Shown here: in pieces, positions 1 through 12,300 of the stretch
Layout: the number at the start of each line of letters is the position of its first letter
Position numbering within the stretch: position 1 is the stretch's first letter
Source: Phoronis australis
Taxonomy: Eukaryota > Phoronida > Phoronidae
DNA length: 64,000 nt
Direction: 5' to 3'
NCBI GenBank assembly: GCA_002633005.1
Contig: NMRA01000133.1
Span: forward strand, 75,203 to 139,202
Position numbers and translations under genes: made by a program
Notes under the pieces: model-generated
What the model was told of the DNA's origin: nothing
The model's input: the letters and a program-made list of their open reading frames with translations, nothing else
Database searches by the model: none

Positions 1-2311
1 ACATCAATACTGCCTATACAAATAGATCTTGCGGGTCCAAAATTCTAAGTAAACTGAACCGTCTTAGAAGACTACGATAATTTTTGGTAAGTAAATTCCT
101 AAAGTTGCTATGTCATCTACAACCATAAAATACGAGACCCTTTTCTCCCCGGATAACGTGCCGACAGAAGTTACATAAAAGAGAAACACGTTTCAACAAA
201 ATAATCCTCGCAATGTATTCCTACGAACAGTAAACTGTTTCAGCTTTGGGTTCAAGTAAATTGTACACAGATGTACTTGTGTACATTCAAACGCTCCAAT
301 AAATGGAATATAAATTAAACGTTTGTTTTACGATTTATAGTGGTAGTTTCACGCAGATTATAATCTCTTTAGTACACAGTTAGTCGACGCGATTACGCGA
401 GAAGATGGCATATACAAAACACTGCGGGAAAGTAGTTCTGTTTTAAACAACTGACTGCAACTCTTGGGGAAGATATTTAGATTATCAAAAGTAATCCAGA
501 ACTGTGCAGTCGGCAACTTAGCACGGCAGTGATCGGTGGTTCTTCGTATTACGTAACTTAATGGCACGCATTAGCTTTTGTATACACTTGCAGTGGATTT
601 TCGACAGCGAAAACAATTTCGATATAAATTCTGCTGTAAACGTTCAGAAAAATCGCGAAGATGATTTATCCATGGAAACAGTTTTAGGATAAGCGCTTTT
701 TGTTGATTGGTTTTAAATACTAAGTTGTCGAAAAAGACAGATTTGCAAATCTTTCTTCTTAAGCATAATTGATAACTTTCTGTGTCATTAATTAAGCATT
801 TGATGCAAATCTGATACACTACTCATTTCAGACCAAAGATTTTTGAGTTCTTTGTCAAGGGTACTTATTAATATCATTGAATACATTTTGAACACTTCAT
901 TAAAACCTTCCATGGAAATACTCACGCCCAAGACGGTAAAAAGCGTAATTCGGTTTTCATTTTTTTTTCGGCAGCCAGCTTTTGAACACGACAAAATGCA
1001 ACTTTAATAAACCGTTTGCGGCGAAATCGGAAAAGCTACTTTTAGGGCTGGGAGTTATGACAGAAAAGACACCCTTTCGTAGAGAAAATTGTAGCGAAAA
1101 AGTTAATCATACTTCTAAGTGGCACCCCTCCCCCCTCCAGAGCCCAAGAAAATGCCCGTTCGAGGCTATTTTCGTAAATTGTACTCGAGCCGGGCAGTAC
1201 CAACCTTTTGTACGGACAACCCCTCCCCCGTCCAGCCAAATAAAAGCACCAATTCATGTCAAAGATAGTACTCGCGTCATGTCAATTCATTACTAGTCGT
1301 TTTTCCAGCAAAAATATCGAGCGTTGATTGGTTGAAATGGTTTCACATAACTGAACTAAAAATAAATGGGTCATTAAGACATTTCTTCTTTTGAGGTTGG
1401 ATTACCACAATTTCCCAGTTGAGAAGTTGCACTCTGTGAATTCGTGATATAATTTACGATGAACAAATGGTTGTATGACTGAATGATCATAAACAATGCC
1501 TATCTAAATTATTGCCTTTTATTTCACTTGAATAAATTCAGCGTCTAATAATACAATAACTCACAGCCGACAAAAAATAAATGACATTTAGCGTCAATAA
1601 ACTGACTCAAGAAATTTGACGATAATGAGTTGATATTTTTGGTCAACCAGTTTATTTAATATTTACTAGCCGTACTCGGGAGTTAATGGATTTGGTTGAA
1701 ATTGGAACCCTTAATTAGAAGTAATGAACCGTTCTCACTACCAATTACTCTATCCGTGTCTACGATTCACACATGGTCGGACACAAATGTTGTTTCTATT
1801 CGACTGTTTTTGTGATAAGCAAACGACGTGAGATGAAAGGAAAACTTCTTACGCCAAGTAGTCACTTGATTTTTTGACGCAAATCCAATCAAAGATACAT
1901 AATATATCAGTAACTCGGCTAATCAAATTGTTACGTGCAATTTAAGACTAGCACAAAATCGCACGTGTAATTCATAATACCTTCTGTTTTTTACAACTTA
2001 GATAATGCACAAAACGCATTGCTTCAAGCAAAACGTTTAAGTCTGTGAAAAATTAAATGGTTCATGACACAGATACTTAAAAAACACACAATTACGAGCA
2101 CTGACAAAAAGAACGAACTTGAACAGTCACTGTGAACTGGACGTGGTTTGTGGATAACGAGTTACAGAGAATTAGTACGGGGAATCTCCAAGACGTGGAT
2201 ATCTCTGAATGTTCATAATCGTTCAAATAAAGGCAACAGCATTCTGTCCCCTGCGCGGATTTTAGCTCTCATAGCATTCATTCGTGGCTGTGTGGCGAAT
2301 GGACAGATTTA

Positions 2312-2518
2312 TTAGTTTAAAATGACATTTGTAAGTCCACCAGTGTGTTCTGCTATAAACCATTGGCGGGAATGTCTCGTAACTTTCAACACCATAACCG
2401 CATTACTCAATGACATTCCAACAACTAAAATATACAGATTCAGGGCCACAATCCACACCAGTTTTGTAACTTGAAAGATTTTAAGAAACTTCATGGGTTG
2501 CAAGTCCTTCGCTCCAAA
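2312..2518 (-). CDS. candidate exon with one membrane segment, unassigned
   Basis: The minus frame reads MKFLKIFQVTKLVWIVALNL, then YILVVGMSLSNAVMVLKVTR and HSRQWFIAEH before a TAA at 2312-2314. A strongly hydrophobic stretch of about 25 residues follows a basic N-terminus. Codon choice looks protein-like. It could be a start exon of a minus-strand gene leaving the left edge (signal-anchor type), or a terminal exon entered at TTTTTGGAG|CG. I recognise no family and see no partner exon. Confidence 0.25.
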   Translation of the reverse strand, partial: FGAKDLQPMKFLKIFQVTKLVWIVALNLYILVVGMSLSNAVMVLKVTRHSRQWFIAEHTGGLTNVILN

Positions 2519-3439
2519 AAGCAAACAAAAAGTATAATACCATAAACCAATTTAAAAATAACGTTCTAGAGAACCATGGCAATTATCATCACATTTTTAA
2601 ATCAAATGAACAGTTCTAGAGACCTATTAACTCAAAAAGTTAGAAAGGCAGGATTCTGAAAATTCAAACAAAAAGTAACTCCAGCGAACAAATCTAAATA
2701 ATTACGATGACCAAAGTGTGAAAGGTGTAATGCAGTGGACAAGTCAAGTGAATCATACAAATATTTATTACTTTAATAATAATTATTGCTATAACCAAAA
2801 TATACAATTCTTCACTTATTTACAATGTTTATATACAATTATACAATTACTGTTCATGCCAATTCAAAGATTTTGCTGAATTAATAACCAGCAAATACAT
2901 ATATGTAACTCAGAAATGCCCAGTACATTTAACGAAACAAATTAAATTTTCTCCATTACCACAACCATGGCGATAACAATAACAATATGTTCTATATACT
3001 GGTACATACCGGTACTCACTATGCTACCAGAGCTAAATCCTACTCCTGAATAGAGCATTTCAAGCAATGAAAAACTCATTGGCCTCCTTTTCAGCAAATG
3101 ACTGGCAGCCCACAGTGATATGTGATTTGTATTAAAATCTCTGTCAAAACTAAAATCTTCAAAAAATCTACCCCATTCACAAATAATTCTATAAATGTAT
3201 TTTTAGCCCTAAAACCCAGTGTGAGCACAAAAAACAGGAATTTAATTTTATGTGGACAAAGACACACGACCAGAACTTGTGTGACCCTTAATATTTCACA
3301 TTTTTATTCATTGCTTTGTAACCTGTTCTCATAACTCATATCCTTTCCATTGAACACCCTTGTTCATTTGATTTATCTTGTTGGTTGTAACTGACAATGA
3401 AATAAAACCTTACAAGTTAAACAAAGGAGCTCAGAACTG

Positions 3440-3730
3440 GCCTACTTTTGAGGGTAGATGAAGTCTTCTCAAACATGAACGAAAATAATGGCCAAAATCA
3501 TTATTTTTTTGGTTTTCAAATACTCACTGTACTGCCAGTATGTTTGAAGTTTCATCCTGAGTTTCTTGATGTCAGTCTACTACATAAAATATTCAAAATA
3601 ATTTAATAAAATTCTCTTCTTGTTTACTCTTGTTGAAAATTTTGATAAAATAAAATGTTATTGTTCCACCATATTGTGTCCTAGTTTGAACAAACTTTAC
3701 TGCTAAGAATCTCTCATCACTGTATAACCA
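3440..3730. repeat. dispersed repeat family C, copy 1
   Basis: Diverged partner of 15045-15330. Blocks in common: AATGGCCAAAAT, CTGTACTGCCA, GTTTGAAGTTTCATC, TAAAATATTCAAA, TTTACTCTTGTTGAA, GATTTTGATAAA-like, TTTATTGTT.CCA, TTTGAACAAACTTTA. Confidence 0.6.
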
Positions 3731-3830
3731 AAGTATATAATGTTTGACCATTAAGGACACACTATAGAACAAAAAACATGATCCTAGGCAATGCTCTTTG
3801 ATATCTATTACTGGCATGAACAACTATCTC

Positions 3831-4044
3831 TAACACAAATCTCACCAATTTAGGGCACAACATGGCCGACAAAATGAAATGTTATGTTTTCACTTTGTTA
3901 ACAAAAGGTTATGTTGTCTATGCCATACCTACAATTCACAATGTTTCCAAGAAATAGTGGCCATCTAAGCTTTTGAAAAACTTAAAAAAAAAAAACAATT
4001 TCAGCCATTAATTCTTGTCTGAAATTGGTGAGAGTTTATCATAC
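3831..4044. mobile_element. same MITE family, diverged copy
   Basis: Shares CTCACCAATTTAGG at the left, ACATGGCCGACAA internally, a long A-run, and CTGAAATTGGTGAGAGTTTA at the right. It lies in the 3' flank of CCDC138. Confidence 0.65.
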
Positions 4045-4560
4045 TTCTGATACTTTTGTGTCTGAAGGTAAAATGCGGTTGATATTTTGATTTTTGTCTG
4101 TTTTTACTCAGTGATAGCTACACGACATGATGGTCAACCATCAGCAACATCAAGTAGGACACAACCAGACAAGTTGTTCCACCAAAAGGCCAGAACTGTT
4201 CTGGTTATAGTAGTTTCTTCTTCAGAAAACAGTAAGGCAGGAAGGGGAAATTTCATTATGAGCAAACACAAGATGAAATTTAGAACCTCTTTGGCAATAC
4301 AATGAGCATTTGAAAACTGAAAAAAAAAATTTCGGAAACTATTTTTGTTTGTATTAGAAGAAACTTTACAGGAAGTATTAATGGAAAATCCCGTCTCCCC
4401 AATGCAACCCAATGAGCCTACATTTGGAATGTTTTCCCAGTACAGGGCCATATGCCTACCTTTGAGTGACAATTTTACTGCTAGTTTCTAAAGGTTTGTA
4501 GACTTTCTGAAAATCAACAATGATGGTGAGTTTCAATCACATTTACAGTCAGTTCAGGGA

Positions 4561-4705
4561 CGAATCCAGGATTTTTTACAAAGGGGCGGGCAGAATTAAC
4601 GATTTTTTAAAAAGCGGGGTCCAAGTCAACAATTGGAAAATTCGATATCACTAAAATCATGGAAAAAAGGAAGGGTCCGAACCCCTTGACCCCCTGGGTC
4701 GGCCT
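4561..4705. repeat. possible old TIR element fragment
   Basis: GGACGAATCCAGGATTTTTT at the left and CCCCCTGGGTCGGCCTATG at the right resemble the 'GGATCCAGG ... CCTGGATCCGCC' ends seen in many invertebrate repeats. The interior is GGGCGGG and poly-purine. Confidence 0.35.
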
Positions 4706-5818
4706 ATGCAGTCATCCAGTCAGTCAACTGACAAGCCAAGTTTTTAACCATTAGGTTAGGAATGTATTGCCAACTAGATAGTCATCCATCACAACTTATT
4801 CCAAGATGCATTTTTCGTTCATAGACTCACCATTCCAAAGGGTATGACCTGGCTTACTTTTGGTACAACAAAGGTAAAAATGTATGGCTTTTCGAATACA
4901 TGCCCTGGTACTTATCATACTATCCCAATAACAGACTTCTCACAAAACACAAAAATACATAAAAGGCTTCACAATTGCAGCACTGACCAGTCATTCTAAT
5001 TTTTTCTCCCAGTCACAATAACCATTTTATTGCTCGGGTACACTTATAGAAACAGGTGCCTGCACTACACGTCTGCCTATAACATCATTACAAGTGAATT
5101 GAGTAATGCATGTTTAACGGCTTCGTTTCATCCAGTTCTTGGAAAACCACAATCCTCGACACATAGAAAAGATTGTTTTTTTAATTACTCACGCGGAAAA
5201 GTAATACCGCCACAATCATAAGTCATTGACACATATCACAATTTTGTGAAATCTTTTAGCCCATGCCGTTTCCATAGTTACTGTTTCCGGGCAGCCATCC
5301 TTACAAGTTTCAGTTGACAGTTGTCAGAACAGGCAGATAAATCTGCCATGGTGAGGTAAACCTCAATACATATCACAGTTTTACATTTACAAGCCCAGCT
5401 GAATAGTTGCCCATTCGGTATAAACCAGGACAATTTTCCAGAAATATGACCAAGGCAAACACTTATGATAAAATATACATGGCTTCTGCCAGTTTCACAA
5501 GAAGTGATCAACTAAACCATAATAACCAAATAAATTTTTTATGGCATAACTTGTTGCCATGCAACCTTTCAATGAATAAAAAATTAAAGTTACATTATTT
5601 TCATGAAACGAAAGTCAAATTTTCATTTGACAATAAGCTTTAGTAAAGATACAACTGTGTATTTTATTAGAGTTGCTAAATATACAAGCAGGCAAATATT
5701 CAAATTTGACTTTTAGTCCGGAAAATGCTATCTGCCGAAAACCGGGCCGGGCTTTTGTCTGGGAAAATAGAGTAGGAGGCAAATACAGACATCTGTTCTA
5801 TTTCCTTGACAATTTCCC

Positions 5819-5824
5819 TTTATT
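5819..5824 (-). promoter_or_regulatory. candidate CCDC138 polyadenylation signal (AATAAA on minus)
   Basis: The plus strand reads TTTATT, so the transcript would carry AATAAA about 390 nt past the stop. It is one of several AT-rich candidates in the 3' flank, and no downstream element confirms it. Confidence 0.25.
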
Positions 5825-6212
5825 CATCTACACTCTACAGGTCTGTTCCTCCGAAATACTAGACAGTGGTTTCTCCATGGATACCAAGTACTTTAGACTC
5901 AGGTGACACAGTTATTGACATTTCTCATTGGACCATGTTTATGTGAACAAGGAAGGCTTGTCTAATTCCAGACATTGAATATTCTACTGTATGGCTGTTT
6001 AAAACTATTCTTAAACAGTTACAATATTCAACTATTGAATTGGAAGAATCTTAAACATTATAGGGTGGAGATTACGCAGGTCATCGTTGTTTCAAAAAGG
6101 AATTTTTGGCCCTGAGATAGAACTTATCGCCATTTGCAAAGGTACCACACAGAATGGGAAAATCAAAAAGGTGAATACTTGAAATGTTCCGCTAAACACT
6201 CGGTGTAGGTCC

Positions 6213-6384
6213 TCAGTATACTGCCGCACTCGCCCTCAGATTGTCGCCCTTCTCTGACGACTTGAGATTGTACAGAATCGATTTGAGATTGAGCGCGAGG
6301 AATGTGTTCTCCGACCCACATGTGCGCAACAGCTCCTGAATAGTCGACGTCAGGCTGAATACCTCAAAGTACTTCTTGTTCGAC
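6213..6384 (-). CDS. CCDC138: CCDC138 terminal coding exon 13
   Basis: Completes the split Arg codon, then reads SNKKYFEVFSLTSTIQELLR and ends FLALNLKSILYNLKSSEK...ASAAVY followed by TGA at 6215-6213. It matches the vertebrate C-terminus (SNKKLFELF, FLCINLNSTLFNL). Acceptor GAAACAG-type TTTCAG|G. The longer open frame upstream of the acceptor is intronic. Confidence 0.96.
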
Positions 6385-9300
6385 CTGAAACAGACACGTG
6401 AGTTGTCCGTTAGCCACAAGCCATGTATTACGTTCTCTAGCATTTCTCCAACATTCAAAGTTCTTATGAACCATATTTTGGTGTTAAGAATATCAACTTC
6501 CCCCACACACGTAACTACAACACAGACCTTGACAGTTTTGTCACTCCAGAAACTCCACGACTTGATCACAGTCTGAACGGCAGACGCATGCCATTTTTAC
6601 TCTCTACTTTTTTAATGTTTTGGCTATGCACTTTTAATTAGTACTTGCACGAATTCTCTTGAAAACGAGGTGTTGGGTCCCGCAAACTACAAAAAAATTT
6701 GCACAGAACACACATGCTTTCATGTTTGTGTTGTTTGAACTGATGCTAAAACGAGGCACTGTATCCTAAACAACAATGTACAGCTATCCTTTTGGCAGCG
6801 CCACCAAGTGTGCAAGTAGTGAATTAAAATTTCATTCAATTTTATGCCCTCTTACCGGCCAACAGTACTTCTGTTGCGGCCAACAGTACTTTTGTTGGCT
6901 GCTACATCCTAAAAAAGTTCTTGCTTATGGCACTAGCACATGGTAAAAAGCATACAGCAAAAATAACCCAGGTTAGGATAAGGAAAATACTTTTTTCGGA
7001 GCACTATCTTGCGACAACTTCAATGACCTACTCATCAAACTGCTTTAACTTTGGTGTCCCCTAGCCAGTCCCAAGATCACCTAAGTTCCCAGTTTACATC
7101 AAAGCACATTCAGTTAAATTAGCACGAAAGGGTCTTTGAAGGTGGTAGGGAATGTCTGACCATTGAACGGAAATTTTAAATTTCAGTCCTTTCCAAAGAG
7201 AAATTGACATACATGGCAAATAAAACAAACACTCCTTATGATCAACCATGAGATAAACAAGCGATCAGACATTGAACATCACCCAAACTTCCTTTGAATT
7301 TCTCATTGTTAGTGACTTTTCCAGATACTGTCATAGAGAGACTTGTTATTTCCCACATTTGATAACAGCAGGGGAAAGCTATAAATTGATGACCTGAACT
7401 GATAACCACTGCCACCTGTTTTGAAGAGCACAGCCATCCTACATAAATTGTCCAATTAGACACTAGAACAATCTGGTCCAATAAGTCTATGGCTGATGCC
7501 CTGTTCACACCAAAGCAGTTAAAACTAAAACTGGATTTAAAGGTTATTAATAACTCTCGGTCTGAACACTTTAAAACAGGTTTTAAAATTTGTGAGTAGC
7601 GTCCTGATAACCGTCTTTCAGGGAGTTTAGAGACAGGTTATAACCATTGACTAGGTGTGAACATGGCAGTTGTAAAAACTCAGTAGGTGGCGCTGAAGTA
7701 GAATGTTGTTGGAAGCAGTGGGGCACCAAGGAACTTACTGGTCCGAACACAGCTTATGATTCACCAGTCTGGCACAGCAATACATCACAATGAGCTATAC
7801 AGAGTTCTTGGTTTCCAAGACAATCTGCCACGAATTTTTTTTTTTTTTGCTTTCAGGCCATTTCATACAAAATTTACTTCAGAACTAGAGGAGCATTCAT
7901 GTAAACTGCTATGGTTGAAACTTTCACAACAGCTTAGTTTGTGGACACCCAAGTCATTACTGTTTGATGTGAGTGGGTCATCAAAGTTTCCGCAAAAATG
8001 TTATGCAGGCGCTTTTTATAATTTTAGTATCTTATGTATGGTCAGATATAAAATAACATGAAGTGGTCACAGTTGTAGAATAGAGAATATTTGAAAAAAA
8101 TATTAAATAACACTACAACACGTGTCGTTATTGACAACACCTGCCGATAACCTTGACAATACTAACTTAATCGTTCGTGCCATACAAAAGCGTTAAATCC
8201 ACCTGTTGACCAGAAAAGTTGAGGATTTTCATTTGACCTACTTGTTTACAGCACTAACCGTACTACATAAAAAGACAAAATAATTAATCAAACTAATAAA
8301 CAGCAGGTAAAGACATGGACCGTTGTATTGTTTAATGATACAATGATAGAATATAGATGTTATTCAAGTTACTAACCGTTTGTGATGAGCTTACAACTGC
8401 AGCGTGACTATACGGTAAAAATTCTCCAATTTGAGACAAAATAATTATTAAAATTGCCGTTATCAATTTTCAGAGGTTAATACCAGGTTACAGTAAATGC
8501 TCACCACATGTTGTGTTGTAATAGCTACGTCATACAAACCATGCTAAAAGCAAAGTCAACATTTCTGAAAAACCATTTTTCTTGAGAAATCGGACAAAAT
8601 GGAATTTCACCTGCACGTCATATTGTGCACCAAACTGATGACTGTTCTCCATATTATATAAGTCAATGTCTACCTGAGGCCAATACTTACTTGGTATAGA
8701 TCAGAAGTTTTATTTAAAATATGAAATGGTGCATTAGTTGGTTTACCATTGTTTTCCCCAAACGAAATTTTCACAAAAATCAGCTGAATAAATCATAAAA
8801 TGTCAATTCTACAGTACCAAGTGAAAATTCTTTGGTAAGTAGGCGACACCTGTAGCCAACACTACTTATTAAACCACTGACAACTGACAAACAAGGAGAT
8901 GCTTTTTTAATGGTCTCCATCTGTTAGGAGACGTGATCTCATGGCTTCATCGCTGGCAATGAGGCGAATCGGCAATGAATGGAAATGTCAGTGCAATCAC
9001 TGACCAATAAGACATTAGGATGATTCAACCAACGCAATGTATCAATGATTGTCCACAACTCATAATATTTAATGTCCCATGCTTCGTGTAGTCCGCACTG
9101 TACTTCAAATCAAGTGGAATTTCTATAAATCAAACGCCAACCTATCCATGAATGGAACCGTAGGCAAGGCTGAGAAATAAAAGCTTGTAGACAATTGGAT
9201 GACACAAACCCATGATTAACAGTGTAGGGGGTTATGCAACAGTCTTTGACACAAGCCACGTCCTGACCCACTTCAATGTAATAATTTCTAGTTCACTTCC

Positions 9301-12300
9301 AGCCGTTATTCAATGTTTGCATTGTTTAAGACACCTGGACCTTCAAGGTGGTCAGCAAAATTTGAAAATTAAACTGTTCAAAATTTAAATTAAGAATTGC
9401 ATAACGACTACGCCTTGTGCCATTGTTATCTTCGGAGTGAGAGATAGATAATTTGGCCGGCAACAGATGGTGTGCTGACAGCATTCACTTCTAAGAGTTT
9501 GTTCTGGTAAAGAATCTACAATTTTGAACACAGCATGGCTGAGTACTGATATTCTAGCTAGTCAAAATTTTCAGGACGTTTGATGCGATCAGCTGTCATC
9601 ATCCAAAACAGGGTGAAACTATGTCCACTTTTAGCGACGCAGTGAGCTTCTAAAGCTGACAATTTAAGCGATTACTTTACTTTGAACTTGAGCAAATCTA
9701 TCTGATGCTTTTTATATATAGGTCATGATTCATTTATCTTGTCATAACCCTTAAAGAACAGTAAAAGGATGGATGACTGGTATCTTCACCTATGCTCCAG
9801 GAGATGCTCAAAGCCCACTCAACTGTGACCATGTTTTCACAGAGGGTTTTAATGAGGGGCAATATACCAGGGACACAAGCCATGAACAATCAATGTTTAC
9901 ACGACAACTCCACGAAAAAACAACAGTGAACAGTGACCAGGTCTGCAGTATGCTTATCATCGGCAAACTATGTGTATGGTATCATAAAAGATTTGAGCGA
10001 AAAAATAGGGCGTATCATTCTTGAGCAAACAGATCGAGATGAAGATGTCAAAGAGAAACCGAAACAAAACTGATAATCTATGGAAGGATTTGTATAAAGC
10101 ATGGATAATACAATGAAGTCGTATTCTATAAACTGTTACAAGATTGAACTTTATTAATGTAACTTGTGGGAATTCTGGATGGCATTTCATACCAATGTTG
10201 GCAAATCGATATTTTGGTGTTTGTCGGTTGGTAGGCCTATAAACAGCTATGGTAACTTTATTCCTGGATCGTAGTTCACAGCGCAAGTTAACTTCGAAGT
10301 TTGCAGCGAACAAGTAGATTCAACAGCGGCCAATCGACAATTTGATGCCACTTCAGTGTCATCAGAGTTATTAGCGAGTGTCGATTTCAACGTCACGTTT
10401 TGTGATGTCATTTTATAATATTTTGTTTTAAAAGTGTTCATGTTTCTACAATTATAAACATTTCATGACCATATATTAGATATTTCAACTTAAAAATATG
10501 CCTGCATAAGGTTTTAAGAGCGCCATCTTGCGCTAACGTCAGAAACTAGCAACTCAAACATCAAACATCTATAATCATTGTTCGCTAACAACCAAAGCCT
10601 GTTCGAAAATTTTCAAATGACCTCAGTGACACTCATCTAGTTCCAGAATAAAGTTGGTATAAAGACTTAGGACTGTCCAAATTTGGCCATGGATGGTTAC
10701 AATATCATTTCAGAATACTTTAGAACACAGTAGCCATTTTGTGATGCAGTAGAGGTAGAATGAAACATGCCTTGTACCTAGATGGCGTTAGGGCAGTTTG
10801 TACCCAGTTCTTTGCACTCATATAGTGGTATTTAATACGGTAACAATTCCTAGCATTTTTAAAATTCTTCACAACCATCTTCCAGCCAAATTGCCACTGA
10901 TGTATGGTGAGGTAATCATACCAACTGCCGAAAAAACAGTGAAACATCTCAAAATGTCCTTGAACAAAAGAAATTATGTTTCTTCTCTTTTAACTCAACC
11001 TATCTTCCACAGCAGGAGTTAGAAATAAGGCCAAATGAAAGATGCTCTTTACTGTTCTCACACGAGTTGTATGCCAAATTCTACCTATTTTCCCCATGCC
11101 AGAAGCATTTCATAGATTTCATAAATTTCCCCTTGGCCTGGTGGTAAACAAATATCATGGGTGAGCCCAAACAGGCAAAAATTACAACATTTTCAGTGGT
11201 ACTGATGATGCAATGCTAGAGGACAGATGACGTTATCAGGCCAGTTGCACTAATGGGCCATTCCAATGTCTGCCGATTTCCTCCCCTTCAAAGGAATACA
11301 CAGAAACCGAGCAGTGCACAATCCACTGTAAATATACAGATCTGGTCAGAGAATTTACTGTCCCTTCACCATTCCCAATGATGGTGTTGAAAGAATTATT
11401 TCCCTGGCACAGATAACATCTAAGGATCCGAGAAGGGCAAAAACAACAAAGCTCGGGTAAAAAACAAGATACTAAATAAATGTTTATCAAGCAACGCGTG
11501 TCTCAGCAAAAAACAAAGAGGCATTAATGCGCATTTGATTAAACAAATATGTCTGTGTGTTTCTGGGGATAGAGTCTGCACCGGTCACCATGGTAAGGGC
11601 TTGGACGATGAGTGGGTAAACAAATAGGAGGTCTGTTTTGTGATATCAACTTGATTAGACGAAATATAATTTAATTACAAGTGGACATGCTGGTTGGAAG
11701 TGTCTAGTTACCTGCCACTTCAGTTAGTATAAACCACAATAGTATGACCAGAGGAGGAACGAAAACAAGCCATGTTCAAGCACTAACATATTCATAAGTC
11801 AACTCAATTGGTGTGACTTGAGACAACACAAGCAATCCCCCCTGTAATTGTCACCACAGTAGAATTAAATCTACATAATGTATAATGAACAAACTTTAAA
11901 TGACATAAAGGCAGCAGCGCATGAAATTGACTGTGTCTTCATTAAGGTATTTTTATTGAAGTCTTTTGTGAAGTTTTGGACTTATGTAATGCTAACGTTG
12001 CATTCAATAAATTATAAATATGACCTTCCCCACATTGTCATTACACAAACAAATGACCAAGAAAATTTTTATTCTAATTTACAAATTTAGTCTAAAAAAT
12101 GAAATTCCAAGTAAAAACGTCCTATTATTTAAAACCGGATTAACAACACATCTACCCCTCGGCAGCTGACACCGTTTATTTAAAACGGGAATTACAACAT
12201 TTCTGCCGCTTAGCAGCCGACACCATGGGTGGTAAAACACCCCGCGGTGCTCTTTACACCAAGAAACTTTTGTCTACAAGAAGGTTCACATTTCTGTGAT

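Larger units (their letters stand above)
1..6212. other. 3' flank of CCDC138
   Basis: AT-rich non-coding sequence. It holds one MITE copy (3831), one family C repeat (3440), a TIR-like fragment (4561) and the candidate exon at 2312. Around 1110-1250 there are C-rich tracts (CCCCTCCCCCCTCCAG, CCCCTCCCCCGTCCAG) about 96 bp apart. No further gene is seen. Confidence 0.7.
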
